A stretch of 64,000 nt of DNA from Paenibacillus sedimenti (GCF_014534655.1 NZ_JACVVD010000006.1:305807-369806); one strand, 5' to 3'; positions 18,128 to 27,545 are shown, counted from the stretch's first letter. A program made the numbers and translations. Notes: generated by a model not told the origin, from the sequence alone.

Positions 18128-19351
18128 TTTATCGCTCGCTTCCGCAAGGGTAACCGAAGTGCTCAATTTTTTGCCGCCGCGATAGTAAATCACGTTGACT
18201 TTGTCGCCGATTTGCTTCTCATTGTACAAATACTTACGAAGCGAAATCGTGCTGTCGATCTTGCGGTCGTCCAGCTGAACGATGACGTCTTGTGCCTTAA
18301 GACCAGCATCTTTGGCAGGACCGGAGACGTCGAAGACGATAACTCCAGTTTTCACATCTGCAGGGAGCTTTAATACATCCGTCCCGGTAAAAGCTTGCAG
18401 CTCCTGTGTGGAAACCCCCATCAACGGGCGTTTCACCTTATGATCCTTGATCAGGCTCTCAATGACCGGCTTCACACTGTTGATCGGTATGGCAAAACCC
18501 AAACCTTCAACACCCGTATCGGCAATCTTCATCGAGTTAATCCCGATTACCTTGCCTTCGATGTTGACGAGCGGCCCGCCGCTGTTCCCCTGATTGATCG
18601 CGGCATCGGTCTGGATGACGTCCATCTCCCAGTCATAATCGCCGCCATCACGTGAAAGCGCCACCGGAATTGTACGCTTAGGCGAGGAAATAATTCCCTG
18701 CGTTACCGTAGGTGAGAAACCAAGCCCCAGTGGATTACCAACTGCAATCGCCGTCTCTCCGGCACGCAGCTGTTCGGAATCCCCGAAATCAGCAATCACT
18801 TTCACATCTTTTCCATCGGCTTCCAAAACCGCTAAATCGGTAATCCGGTCACGTCCGACCAAGGTCGCTTTGCTATGCTCACCTTGAAAATTAACGATTT
18901 CGAATTGATTCCCATTCTCCACGACATGGCTATTCGTGACGATGCGCACCTTATCGCCGTTGCGCCCGAATATGACGCCCGATCCGATGCCTTGCCCGGT
19001 TTCTTGACCGCCCTTATCGTCCTTCTTCGAGGAGATCACGCTGACGACAGCTGGCTTAATTTTTTCCGTTGCCGTGATGACCGAATCATTATTCATGGGA
19101 TGCGTTTCGACCTTCGCAGAAGCCGGAACAGCAAGCGCCGTTTCTGTTACTTCATTTGTGGCCAAGCCGATGATCCACACGAGGATCAACATCAGCAGCG
19201 CACCGCCTAGACCAGCGATTAGAACTACATTCCGTTTTCGATCCGCAAAGCTTGTAAATTGTGCCGACCCTCTAAGCCGCCAAACCGGCTGCTTTTGCTG
19301 TCGCTCCCTTGACGTTTTGGTCGAGTAAAAATCATCATCAAACAAACTCAT
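18125..19351 (-). CDS. htrC: HtrA/DegP-like membrane-anchored serine protease (HtrC/YyxA type)
   Basis: Envelope quality-control protease. The 408-residue protein has a cytoplasmic N terminus, one membrane segment at about 42-65 (VVLIAGLGGALLMLILVWIIG), a trypsin-like protease domain with the triad His in TNSHVV (near 141), Asp in ITDLAVL (near 172) and Ser in GNSGGPL (near 255), then one PDZ domain at about 305-400 (GVIVFDVSGPAKDAGLKAQDVIVQLDD). Single PDZ and single anchor are typical of Bacillus HtrA-like proteins. It lies downstream of walJ, where yyxA is found in Bacillus, separated by a small head-on gene. Start ATG follows GAAAGGGGGG. Confidence 0.93.
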   Translation of the reverse strand: MSLFDDDFYSTKTSRERQQKQPVWRLRGSAQFTSFADRKRNVVLIAGLGGALLMLILVWIIGLATNEVTETALAVPASAKVETHPMNNDSVITATEKIKPAVVSVISSKKDDKGGQETGQGIGSGVIFGRNGDKVRIVTNSHVVENGNQFEIVNFQGEHSKATLVGRDRITDLAVLEADGKDVKVIADFGDSEQLRAGETAIAVGNPLGLGFSPTVTQGIISSPKRTIPVALSRDGGDYDWEMDVIQTDAAINQGNSGGPLVNIEGKVIGINSMKIADTGVEGLGFAIPINSVKPVIESLIKDHKVKRPLMGVSTQELQAFTGTDVLKLPADVKTGVIVFDVSGPAKDAGLKAQDVIVQLDDRKIDSTISLRKYLYNEKQIGDKVNVIYYRGGKKLSTSVTLAEASDK

Positions 19352-19493
19352 TCCGGATCCCCCCCTTTCGCTGACGGTGACGCGCTTCTTTTTTTTGCAA
19401 TAAATAGGAATGTTTCGCTCACAACTTGCCTACAATAATAGTAAACCAAATCTCTTAAAGAAATACTAGAGAGTTCGCAAAGGAGCATGCACA

Positions 19494-19703
19494 ATGAACC
19501 GTATTCATTCCCATCTCGATGAAATCAATATGATCGGCAAGCTGGCTGATCTCAAGGAAAGCCATTATCACCAATCCCTCATTCTTTCATCTCTCATCCA
19601 GGTTCTCATTGATAAAGGCATCATAACCGCACAAGAGCTCCAGCAGAAGTCCAAGGAACTGGACGCTGCGCTCACTCCGAATCCAGCACATCCCATTTCG
19701 TAG
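19494..19703 (+). CDS. Small protein of unknown function, 69 residues
   Basis: A mostly helical, acidic/basic 69-residue protein (IHSHLDEINMIGKLADLKESHYHQSL, then LIDKGIITAQELQQKSKELDAAL). I do not recognise the family; the second half, a turn plus Ile-Thr-x-x-Glu-Leu, looks like a short three-helix bundle. AAAGGAG lies nine bases before the ATG at 19494, which is the main reason to accept it. It sits head-on between htrC and walJ, and its last 32 bases overlap the 3' end of walJ on the other strand. Confidence 0.65.
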   Translation: MNRIHSHLDEINMIGKLADLKESHYHQSLILSSLIQVLIDKGIITAQELQQKSKELDAALTPNPAHPIS

Positions 19704-20472
19704 GCCGGTCAAAATATGTATCCATAAGACGCAGCTGCTTCGCCTCAGGGGCACGTTCTTGTAATATATTATTCACGGTCAGCCTGGCCAAATCCATTAA
19801 ATTATGATCACGGCTGAGATGCGCCATATAGACGGACTTCGTCTTACCGGTCATCACGTCACAGAGCGCTTCCCCTGCGGCTTCGTTGGATAAGTGACCC
19901 TTATCCCCCAGAATACGACGTTTGATGCTCCATGGATAATGCCCCATGCGCAGCATTTCCACATCGTGATTCGTCTCCAGCACCATGGCGTCGGAATCCG
20001 TAATCTTCTCCTTCACCTTGGAGCTCATATAGCCCAAATCCGTGACGACGCTTAATTTCTGTTCCCCTTCATAAAAGCAGTACCCTACAGGCTCCGCTGC
20101 ATCATGGGAAATCCCGAACGATTCAACCTTCAGCGTGCCAAAACCCTCCGCAGATCCGGTCTCCATCACGCGTTTATTGCCTTCAGCAATCTCACCGATT
20201 TGCCGGTTCAGCTCTTCCCACGTCTTCTCATTCGCATAAATCGGAAGATCATATTTGCGGGCAAAAGCACCTAGCCCTTTGATATGATCAGAATGCTCAT
20301 GCGTGACCAGAATCGCATCGATACTGCTGGCCTCGAGCTCGCGTTCCTTCATCAATTGCTCCATCTTCTTGGCGCTGAAGCCGACATCCACAAGCAGCTT
20401 GACCTCTCCGTTGTCCACGATCGTCGCGTTCCCCGTCGAACCGCTCGACAGCACCGTAAATCTTACTCCCAT
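19672..20472 (-). CDS. walJ: Metallo-beta-lactamase-fold protein of the wal operon
   Basis: A 266-residue MBL-fold hydrolase, YycJ/WalJ. N-terminal VLSSGSTGNATIV, the metal motif THEHSDHIKG near 58-67, DLGYMS and ETNHDVEML (further metal ligands), and a C-terminal SVYMAHLSRDHN with the final His motif. WalJ has been linked to coordination of wall metabolism with division and to exonuclease-like activity; its substrate remains uncertain. It is the last gene of walRKHIJ, 51 bases after walI. Its stop codon region is overlapped by a small plus-strand gene. Confidence 0.93.
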   Translation of the reverse strand: MGVRFTVLSSGSTGNATIVDNGEVKLLVDVGFSAKKMEQLMKERELEASSIDAILVTHEHSDHIKGLGAFARKYDLPIYANEKTWEELNRQIGEIAEGNKRVMETGSAEGFGTLKVESFGISHDAAEPVGYCFYEGEQKLSVVTDLGYMSSKVKEKITDSDAMVLETNHDVEMLRMGHYPWSIKRRILGDKGHLSNEAAGEALCDVMTGKTKSVYMAHLSRDHNLMDLARLTVNNILQERAPEAKQLRLMDTYFDRPTKWDVLDSE

Positions 20473-20523
20473 GTAACCTGCTCCTCTATCTCATTCCTTG
20501 TTCGTCACCTAATACAGTCTGCT

Positions 20524-21348
20524 CTATTTACTATCCTTGCCTTTATCCGCCGCATCCTCTTTATTTCCATCTGCAGCAGGTGTAGCAAACGGTGACAATT
20601 CCGAACCTTTCTGAGGAGGCTCTACCGCCCCGTTGAATGCCTGCAGATAATAAATATCGATCGAATCGCCATTATCGATCGTCACGCGCCAATGCGGGAA
20701 CATCGGCTGCGTTTGAGAATTATAATTTTGACCGTGGTAACCCAGACGCACTTCCGTAATAATCGATCCTTCGCTCAAATAATTATCCACCAAGCTGCGT
20801 ACAGCCAGCTGAGCGGGAATAAGCTTCTGCTCCGTCTGCTCTACTCCTGATTCTACTTCAACATACGCTTGTCGGTAACTGGTAATTTCTCCATTTTGCT
20901 CATTGAGTTTTAAATTGACATCAAACAGCGGGAGCTTCCCGAACACTTGATTGAATAAATAAACCCCATTTTTACTCGTAACCGAGTCGAATTGATACAG
21001 CTCAAAATGCGGAATCTCCGACCGTGCCTGCACTTCTTTGCTAGCGCCTTTACCTAGAATCATGGTCATCGTCATCGGCGTTTTCAGCGTCTTCTCCTCG
21101 CTGGGCTTTATGCTCTCATCGAACTTCACGGTAATAACCTTCAGCTTCGGCAGATCAGTCGGCAAGTCTTCCGTTAATCGAATGTTTTTGCTGCGCAGAA
21201 CGCGGTTAAGCTCCTCTACGGTTCCAGATGTATCAGAGGCAATTTCCGTCCGATTGGATCGATTGGCGGACCATAACTGGAAGCCGAGAATCATATTTAA
21301 CATCAAAAAAGAGAGGATTAAAATCGTTTTGGCCCGACCCCAGTTCAT
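20524..21348 (-). CDS. walI: Two-component regulatory protein WalI (YycI)
   Basis: A 274-residue membrane-anchored accessory protein. One N-terminal transmembrane segment (WGRAKTILILSFLMLNMILGFQLW) is followed by an extracytoplasmic YycI domain with the ending FPHWRVTIDNGDSIDIYYLQAFNG. With WalH it forms a membrane complex that holds the WalK kinase in check in Bacillus. ATG at 21348 is preferred: it follows AGGTGAG and begins Met-Asn-Trp as homologues do, while the upstream in-frame ATG at 21384 overlaps the walH stop (ATGA) but has no ribosome site. An extra charged tail of about 30 residues (Gly/Asp/Lys-rich) follows the conserved domain. Confidence 0.92.
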   Translation of the reverse strand: MNWGRAKTILILSFLMLNMILGFQLWSANRSNRTEIASDTSGTVEELNRVLRSKNIRLTEDLPTDLPKLKVITVKFDESIKPSEEKTLKTPMTMTMILGKGASKEVQARSEIPHFELYQFDSVTSKNGVYLFNQVFGKLPLFDVNLKLNEQNGEITSYRQAYVEVESGVEQTEQKLIPAQLAVRSLVDNYLSEGSIITEVRLGYHGQNYNSQTQPMFPHWRVTIDNGDSIDIYYLQAFNGAVEPPQKGSELSPFATPAADGNKEDAADKGKDSK

Positions 21349-21380
21349 GGCCCTCACCTGCCTTCGCTCATCATCGAAAT

Positions 21381-22670
21381 TCATTCCATAAAATCAAACG
21401 TGCCATCCCGCAGCTCCAGCGCCCATGTCGGCGCAAACACAATCGTTTTCTCCGATATAATCGGCCGGTACGCCGGGAAAATAGAAAGAATACTCGTCCG
21501 ACGCTGATAATACTGCAACCGTTCTTCCAGTACGTCGCCAGAGATCAGCTCGGCATCCCGACGCTGCCCCGTCTTGAGATCCGGAATAATCATTGAACGC
21601 TCGAAGCCGGATACGAGGCCTTTCTGAACTTGCAGCTTCAGAGATCCGAAGCCTTCCAACTGATTTGTAATAATCGGAAGGGATTCATAATACTGACGGA
21701 ACGTAAACGTATAGTTATCATAAGACTGCTTTTGCGGCGTGCGGGCAACTACGTATTTCCCGTCCCAACCAATGTGCTGATTGATGAACTTAATCCCCGC
21801 CAGCAAATCATCCTTCACATCGCTTTTTGTCTCGACCGGAGCGACGGGATCCGAATACGTAATCCACCGCTGATCCCGATTGATTTGGAATCCGCGCTTA
21901 CTGTCTGTATAGATCTCCGAGCCGTCCCGCTCCTTCAAATTCCTTGTAATACCCGGATCAACGAACAGGCTCTGCTTCAATTGCTCGGCCGTCAGCAGGC
22001 TATAGTTGAACGAGTAGCTAGGTACTCGAAGCGGTTTAAGCGGCAAGTAGTAATCGCCATTGTTGGTCGTTTTGTATAGGTTGGTCAAATCGCCGTAGGC
22101 AGCGAAATTCTCCACGTCTTTACTTGTAAAATCGGCCCGTACGACTTCATACCCAACGCTTGGGGAGTCTGTAAAAAAGAACGCGCGCACGTCCTCGTTA
22201 TTTCCTTTTGAAAAAATCCATACCCGTGTTATTTTATCATTCTCGACGGGAATTTCGCCTTCAATACGAAGCAATTGCTGCATCACGCTAAACGGAATGC
22301 CTTCCCGAAAGCGCATTTCCACGCCTTGCTGTTTCGTTCGAACGTCCTCCCAATTCACATTGGCCAAATACATCGTTGTTTTGCGAAATCCATCGAAACT
22401 GCGCTGCTTGATATTGTCCAAGAGGCGAGTGTAGTAATAATTGCTCGGGTACAAAACAGAGTGCTGCTGATTGCCCAGATGCACAATCATCTGATCAGGA
22501 AACAGCATATCCTGCAGCTCCGATTGCTTGCCCAGCGTTTCCGTTTGGACGTAATTGCTTGGCTGAATCGGCTCGCCTCTCGGAGGGCTATACGAAGAGA
22601 GCAGGAAGCTCTGATACAAGCTGAACCCGATTAGAACGACGAGAAGAACCGATTTCAGGCTCTCTATCAT
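21381..22670 (-). CDS. walH: Two-component regulatory protein WalH (YycH)
   Basis: A 429-residue protein with an N-terminal membrane anchor (SLKSVLLVVLIGFSLYQSFLL) and a long extracytoplasmic YycH region. It partners with WalI to restrain the WalK kinase. Its length is close to that of family members. Its start overlaps the walK stop codon, so the two are translationally coupled, and its end overlaps or abuts walI. Assignment rests on the anchor, the domain ending in APTWALELRDG, and the operon position between walK and walI. Confidence 0.9.
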   Translation of the reverse strand: MIESLKSVLLVVLIGFSLYQSFLLSSYSPPRGEPIQPSNYVQTETLGKQSELQDMLFPDQMIVHLGNQQHSVLYPSNYYYTRLLDNIKQRSFDGFRKTTMYLANVNWEDVRTKQQGVEMRFREGIPFSVMQQLLRIEGEIPVENDKITRVWIFSKGNNEDVRAFFFTDSPSVGYEVVRADFTSKDVENFAAYGDLTNLYKTTNNGDYYLPLKPLRVPSYSFNYSLLTAEQLKQSLFVDPGITRNLKERDGSEIYTDSKRGFQINRDQRWITYSDPVAPVETKSDVKDDLLAGIKFINQHIGWDGKYVVARTPQKQSYDNYTFTFRQYYESLPIITNQLEGFGSLKLQVQKGLVSGFERSMIIPDLKTGQRRDAELISGDVLEERLQYYQRRTSILSIFPAYRPIISEKTIVFAPTWALELRDGTFDFME

Positions 22671-24496
22671 ACCTTTTCGTCCTCCTCTTGCCCCATCGGG
22701 AGCGTGAATGTAACGCGAGTTCCTTGTCCCAGCTCCGAATCCAGAGCTATTGTACCGCCATGCGCTTTGACTATTTCCCGGGCAATAGAAAGACCTAGTC
22801 CTGTTCCGCCCATGTTTCGGGAGCGTGCTTTGTCCACGCGATAGAATCGATCAAAGATGCGGGACAAATCCTTCTTTGGAATGCCGATCCCATTATCCTG
22901 TACCGAAATTTCCAGCATCTCTTTGTCGATTTTCCTCGCGCTCAGACGGATTGATCCTTCGTCGCCGGTATATTTGATCGCATTCGAAACGAGATTATCG
23001 AGCACTTGGTCGATTTTGTCCCGGTCCAGAAGCAGCCGTGTTACCCCCGGCTCTACCTGAATGTTGATGCGAATCTTCCGCTGCCGCAGCTGAAACGAGA
23101 AGCGGTCCGCTACCTCTTCCAGCATCTCGCTCACGAGCGTTGACGATTTGCTCATCATCGATTGCTTCGAATCGAGCCTCGACAGATGCAGCAGATCCGT
23201 CACCAGACGGATCATCCGCTCCGTCTCGCTCCGTGTTACGCTGATGAAGCGCGACGCGAGCTGCGGCTCCTCAATCGCGCCGTCGTCCAGCGCCTCCAGG
23301 TAGCTCTTGATCGTCGTCAGCGGCGTCCGCAGCTCGTGCGACACGTTCGCGACGAACTCGCGTCTCGCCTGCTCCAACTTCTCCTGATCGGTGACGTCCT
23401 GCAGTACCGCAATGATCCCGTGCTGCCCTTCACCCCGGCGGTGAATCGGTGTGAACGTAATCCGAACCGAGAGCTGCTCTTCCTCATCGGGGAGCTCAAT
23501 ATCAAGCAGCGTCGTGTTCACTTGCCCACCGATAAATTCGCGAATCGTATCCATCGGAATTCCGAGCACCTCAGAGATTTCCCTTCCAATCGTCGCCTCT
23601 TCCTCCGTCTGTAGAATCTGCTTCGCCCGCCGGTTGAGCACGATGACTTGTCCCCTATCATCCGTCGCGATAACGCCGTCGTTCATATTGGTCAAGATCG
23701 AAGCCAGCTTCTCCTTCTCCTCTTCGTTGAGCGAGAGCGCTTCTTTCAGCCGGTTCATCATAAAATTGAATGTAGACCCCAGCTGTCCGATCTCATCCGT
23801 CCCTTGTACACGTACCTGCTGATCAAAATTCCCCTCTGCAACCGCCGTCGCTTGCCTCGTAATCTCTTTGATCGGATTCGTAATCGTGCTCGACAGGATA
23901 ACGCCTAGAATAGCTGTCAGCCCGAGCGCAATCAGGGTACCGGAGATCAGAATGCGGTTGATCGAACTGATCGTTTGATAAACATCTTCCATCGACGCGA
24001 TGATATAAACCGCTCCCAGCACACGAACACCGCTGCCTACCGGCTTCGCAATAATAACCTTGCGATGGCCATCCTCATCCGTGAAAATCCGCTGGTTGTC
24101 TTTGATCCCCTGCAGGGCACGAATCACCTCAGGCTGCGTATTCCGCTGCTTCAAATGACTGGGCACCGATGTACTGATCACATTACCGTTGGCATCGATA
24201 ATCTGTATTTCCGCGTTATTAATGGAGAATAAATTGCTGACGAACTCGTTCAAATCGGCATACGTTTTCTTACCTTCCGCATTCTTGCTATCTTGATCTC
24301 CAGTTAGATAAGGCCCCACGAAACCGGCGAGCAGCGTCGCCTGGCTATTGCGAGAAGCTAGGAAATCATTTTTGAAATATGTCTCCACCGTCTTGTAGAA
24401 ATATACGCCAATGAGCTGCATGGCAATAAGAATAAGCAGTACGTAGATGATAATCAGCTTCGACTGAATGGATTGAAAGAAGCGGATGCCTTTCAT
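22667..24496 (-). CDS. walK: Essential cell-wall sensor histidine kinase
   Basis: Senses the state of the cell wall and phosphorylates WalR. The 609-residue protein has transmembrane segment 1 (about 13-33), an extracytoplasmic Cache/PAS-like domain, transmembrane segment 2 (about 182-203), HAMP (about 204-257), a cytoplasmic PAS (about 262-370), the HisKA motif FVANVSHELRTPL with the phospho-accepting His near 385, and an ATPase domain with NLVSNAIKYT (N box), DNGIGIP (G1), FDRFYRVDKAR (F) and GGTGLGLSIA (G2). This full Bacillales WalK architecture is complete. It starts three bases after walR ends and overlaps walH. Confidence 0.96.
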   Translation of the reverse strand: MKGIRFFQSIQSKLIIIYVLLILIAMQLIGVYFYKTVETYFKNDFLASRNSQATLLAGFVGPYLTGDQDSKNAEGKKTYADLNEFVSNLFSINNAEIQIIDANGNVISTSVPSHLKQRNTQPEVIRALQGIKDNQRIFTDEDGHRKVIIAKPVGSGVRVLGAVYIIASMEDVYQTISSINRILISGTLIALGLTAILGVILSSTITNPIKEITRQATAVAEGNFDQQVRVQGTDEIGQLGSTFNFMMNRLKEALSLNEEEKEKLASILTNMNDGVIATDDRGQVIVLNRRAKQILQTEEEATIGREISEVLGIPMDTIREFIGGQVNTTLLDIELPDEEEQLSVRITFTPIHRRGEGQHGIIAVLQDVTDQEKLEQARREFVANVSHELRTPLTTIKSYLEALDDGAIEEPQLASRFISVTRSETERMIRLVTDLLHLSRLDSKQSMMSKSSTLVSEMLEEVADRFSFQLRQRKIRINIQVEPGVTRLLLDRDKIDQVLDNLVSNAIKYTGDEGSIRLSARKIDKEMLEISVQDNGIGIPKKDLSRIFDRFYRVDKARSRNMGGTGLGLSIAREIVKAHGGTIALDSELGQGTRVTFTLPMGQEEDEKV

Positions 24497-24498
24497 GC

Positions 24499-25218
24499 CT
24501 AGAAGCCACCGGCTTTCGGGCTCCGCATCATATAGCCGAGTCCTCTTCGCGTCATAATATACTCCGGACGGCTCGGATCGGTTTCCAGCTTCTCACGCAG
24601 ACGCCGAATCGTCACATCCACCGTACGCACATCGCCGAAATATTCGAAGCCCCATACCGCCTGCAAGAGATGCTCACGCGTCATCACTTTGCCTGAATTT
24701 TTAGCCAGGTATTGAATCAGCTCGAATTCCCGATGCGTCAAATCAAGAGGAGTCTCATCTTTATACACCATATACATGTCGTTATCGATAAAAAGTCCAT
24801 GAATCCGCATCCCATTACGCTGCGTATCAAGCTCCGGAGGAGCGGCTTGAGCTTTGGTCTGTCTGCGCAGGTGTGCCTTCACCCGGGCAAGCAGCTCCCT
24901 CGTGCCAAAGGGCTTGGTCACATAGTCGTCAGCACCCATTTCCAGGCCAAGCACTTTATCCAGTTCTGTATCTTTGGCAGTCAGCATAATGATAGGAGTA
25001 TTCAGCTTCGAGCGAACCTCCCGGCACACATCCATGCCATCCTTCACAGGCAGCATAAGATCGAGCAAAATCAAGTCCGGCTGCTCCGAAAAAGCAAGCT
25101 CAACCGCGCTGCCGCCATCGTATGCGCATATGACTTGATAGCCCTCTTTTTCCAAATTAAATTTCAAAATATCTGCAATCGGTTGTTCGTCATCCACCAC
25201 TAGAATTTTGCCAAACAA
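24499..25218 (-). CDS. walR: Essential response regulator WalR (YycF)
   Basis: OmpR-family regulator of cell-wall hydrolase genes, partner of WalK. The receiver domain has the acidic pair in [14 protein letters not shown], the phospho-accepting Asp in LILLDLMLP, Thr in MLTAKD, and Lys in [10 protein letters not shown]. The C-terminal winged helix has [48 protein letters not shown] and [11 protein letters not shown] at 25218 gives an N terminus like WalR of Bacillus and has GGCGGTGG five bases upstream; GTG at 25227 (three codons earlier) is the alternative. First gene of walRKHIJ; a terminator separates it from the M23 peptidase gene upstream. Confidence 0.95.
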   Translation of the reverse strand: MFGKILVVDDEQPIADILKFNLEKEGYQVICAYDGGSAVELAFSEQPDLILLDLMLPVKDGMDVCREVRSKLNTPIIMLTAKDTELDKVLGLEMGADDYVTKPFGTRELLARVKAHLRRQTKAQAAPPELDTQRNGMRIHGLFIDNDMYMVYKDETPLDLTHREFELIQYLAKNSGKVMTREHLLQAVWGFEYFGDVRTVDVTIRRLREKLETDPSRPEYIMTRRGLGYMMRSPKAGGF

Positions 25219-25277
25219 ACGTACCACCGCCTACTTCATAAAGTCGTCTATCTGTCTATTTTACCATAACTTCATGC

Positions 25278-25321
25278 AAAAAGAGACAAGGTCCCCGTGA
25301 TGTCCGGTTCGACCTCGCCTC
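25278..25321 (-). terminator. Terminator between the M23 peptidase gene and walR
   Basis: An 11-bp stem including two G-U pairs (arms 25283-25293 and 25311-25321) followed on the minus strand by five T residues. It ends the peptidase transcript just before the walR leader; walR would need its own promoter in the 60 bases that remain. Confidence 0.7.
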
Positions 25322-25330
25322 TTCTTCTAG

Positions 25331-26869
25331 CTAGCGATTCAAATATTTCAAAGGATTTTGGACCCCCCCACTCTTGTGCACTTCGAAATGCAGATGCACG
25401 CCTGTGGAATCGCCTGTACTCCCCATAATGCCGATTTTATCGCCCTTCTCCACAATGGTGCCTTCGGAGGTGGTGATTTTGCTTAAATGTCCGTAAAGCG
25501 TCTCGTAACCGTTCAAATGATTAATAATAATATAATTGCCGTAATCGGATTTGTAGCCGGTTTCGATGACCTTGCCGTTGTCGGCCGCCATGATGTTCTT
25601 ATTTCCTGTAATATCGATACCCTTATGCAGCTTGCCCCAGCGCATGCCGTATGTGCTCGAAATACTCGGTGAGACGACCGGCCATGCAAACTTACCGGAA
25701 CCTTCGCCTTTAATGACTTTCGTGCCCTTCTTCACTTTGGCGGTTACAGGTTGATCAATGATTTCCTCATTAACTACCGTCTCTCCTGTCATTAAACCGT
25801 TAACCTTCGTGACTTGAATCGTCACCTTTTTCAACCCGTTCTTGCCTGGGGAAATCGGTTGAACGACGCCAACACGCATCGAATCGTCCTTCACATACTC
25901 GGTGTCGTATTGAATCTCTTGATTCTGGACAACCTTTTCCGTCGTTTTGACGGAGAGTGTCGGTTGTAATACGGTAACATCCAGCTGATTGCCGATCTTC
26001 AGCTTATCATCTTGAATGCCTGGATTCTTGTCATAAATAAATTGTTTGGAAATACCCAGTTTCTTGGCGATGCAAGAGACACAGTCTCCTTCGACAACCG
26101 TATATTTAGCTGGCTGTACATCACCGGTTTGCAGCTTTTTGACGACGTCGTCCGGATTGGCTAAATCCTTCGGTTCAATAGGAACTTCAACCTTTTCAAC
26201 TTGCTGGACAAACTCGACTTTATCGAGCTCGGATGGCGCTGTGCTGATATCCTCATTCGAACTGGTCGAAAGAACAGCTACCTTAGCGGATTCCTTGGCT
26301 TTGGTAATAAAAGGTGCCTGCACCTGTTCAAGAATACGATCCGCCGTTTCTTGATCCTTCACAATCGCAACGACTTTGCCATCTACCTTCAGCTCAACGC
26401 CGGTTGGCTGAGGAACTAAAAGCGAGTTCAATGAAGCAATGACGGCTTCGTTATCCGTCTTAGCATTGTAAGCCCTTTCAGCCCTATAGGTGATACCATT
26501 GGTCTCGAGTACTACATGGACATCCGGATAGTTCTTTTGTACTTCCTGCGGTCTGTTCTGCTTATATTCATCGATAATTTTACTGTCGCTTACGAGTCCG
26601 ATTTCTTGATTATTCAGCATCACATGGTACACATTCTCCATGTTTGCTTCTACATATTGATGTCCAGCAATTGTGATTGCCCCTGTCAGAGCGATTGCGC
26701 CCGCTCCCAGAATAAGAGGCCATTTATGTCGTTTCATTACCGCCAGCGTTGTCGTTGTCGTCGTTTCATGTTGCTGCTTGTCTGATTCATTTCCGGTCAA
26801 GCTTTCTCGCTTAGCCTTGAATCTCTCGATGAGATCCATGACAAAGCGCATTCCCCTGAAACCTGTCAT
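25331..26869 (-). CDS. Membrane-anchored M23 peptidase with LysM and G5 domains
   Basis: A 512-residue probable peptidoglycan endopeptidase. A cytoplasmic N terminus with a Thr run is followed by a transmembrane segment (WPLILGAGAIALTGAITIAG, about 49-68), a helical extracellular region, a LysM module (YTVVEGDCVSCIAKKLGIS to IGNQLDVTV, about 262-305), a G5 domain (about 306-385) and a C-terminal M23 domain with zinc/catalytic motifs HKGIDI, YETLYGHLS and VHLHFEV. The LysM carries two cysteines, which is uncommon. It lies directly upstream of walR; cell-wall hydrolases are the classical WalR targets, so a functional link is likely, but no clear WalR box was found. ATG follows GGGAGAAG. Confidence 0.92.
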   Translation of the reverse strand: MTGFRGMRFVMDLIERFKAKRESLTGNESDKQQHETTTTTTLAVMKRHKWPLILGAGAIALTGAITIAGHQYVEANMENVYHVMLNNQEIGLVSDSKIIDEYKQNRPQEVQKNYPDVHVVLETNGITYRAERAYNAKTDNEAVIASLNSLLVPQPTGVELKVDGKVVAIVKDQETADRILEQVQAPFITKAKESAKVAVLSTSSNEDISTAPSELDKVEFVQQVEKVEVPIEPKDLANPDDVVKKLQTGDVQPAKYTVVEGDCVSCIAKKLGISKQFIYDKNPGIQDDKLKIGNQLDVTVLQPTLSVKTTEKVVQNQEIQYDTEYVKDDSMRVGVVQPISPGKNGLKKVTIQVTKVNGLMTGETVVNEEIIDQPVTAKVKKGTKVIKGEGSGKFAWPVVSPSISSTYGMRWGKLHKGIDITGNKNIMAADNGKVIETGYKSDYGNYIIINHLNGYETLYGHLSKITTSEGTIVEKGDKIGIMGSTGDSTGVHLHFEVHKSGGVQNPLKYLNR

Positions 26870-27281
26870 GATCTTCTCCCTTTAGACGGTTTTGCATCCA
26901 CAGATACATAAATCAACCTTGATTAGACATAATATCCATTAAGGATATCTTCCTTTTGTTAAATTTACCACAGATTCTCTGCCAATTTCAACATCATCTC
27001 AGACAGGCATGTGATAGATTCGTGTCAAACGCCAAAAGCCGACGCCGATTGCTCGATATTCTTGTAGACAAACCCAACATTTTGAACCTCGAGCAAAAAT
27101 TGTGGCGAAAGTTCGTGCTGACGATTTCCGTTTTCTGGCGAAAACGATAAGCTTACGCTTACGATGCCTGTTTTTCGGCATGAATAATCGGCATATGCTT
27201 CCGCTGTCAGTTTTTCTGGCGAAACAAAAGGAGAGACTTTGATCTCCGATCAAAGATCCCTATATTAGGAGGAAACCCCAA
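26870..27281. other. 412-base noncoding region upstream of the M23 gene
   Basis: No gene supported. It holds a divergent control region: an ATATCC...GGATAT palindrome near 26930-26950, the hairpin CGTTTTC-TGGC-GAAAACG at 27129-27146, a related GTTTTTCTGGCGAAAC at 27210-27225, and TTTGATC-TCC-GATCAAA (about 27238-27254) just before the next ribosome site. Confidence 0.5.
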
Positions 27282-27545
27282 ATGGAAAAAAATCTAACGG
27301 CGACATTTCATAACGTGGACAACCTGGAACAAGCGGCGGAGCAGCTCAAACAGCAGGGTGTATTGTATATTCAGTTCAACAATCATAGCTCGTTATTGGT
27401 AGAGTACCAATCAGAATCAATGGTTCAAAGTATGGAACACGCTGCGGCCTCCCCTTCTTATGAGTTGAGGGTTTGCGTCCAAAAATCGCGCTACCGCCAA
27501 GCCGAGGATACGATCACCAAATTCGGCGGTCAGCTCCACGAATAA
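27282..27545 (+). CDS. Small protein of unknown function, 87 residues
   Basis: An 87-residue protein with a strand-helix pattern (NLTATFHNVDNLEQAAEQLKQQG, then LYIQFNN, then ELRVCVQKSRYRQAEDTITKFGGQ) that looks like a small ferredoxin-like alpha/beta fold, similar in outline to stress proteins of the general-stress 17M type; this is a resemblance, not an assignment. TAGGAGG lies nine bases before the ATG, so translation is well supported. It runs head-on toward the next gene, which ends nine bases after it. Confidence 0.75.
   Translation: MEKNLTATFHNVDNLEQAAEQLKQQGVLYIQFNNHSSLLVEYQSESMVQSMEHAAASPSYELRVCVQKSRYRQAEDTITKFGGQLHE

Noticed and set aside
17456..18373. 305-codon plus-strand frame running through the rlmH-yyzF gap, the tandem repeat and into htrC
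   Set aside because: Crosses hairpin clusters and repeats, overlaps yyzF and htrC on the other strand, has no ribosome site and no recognisable domain.
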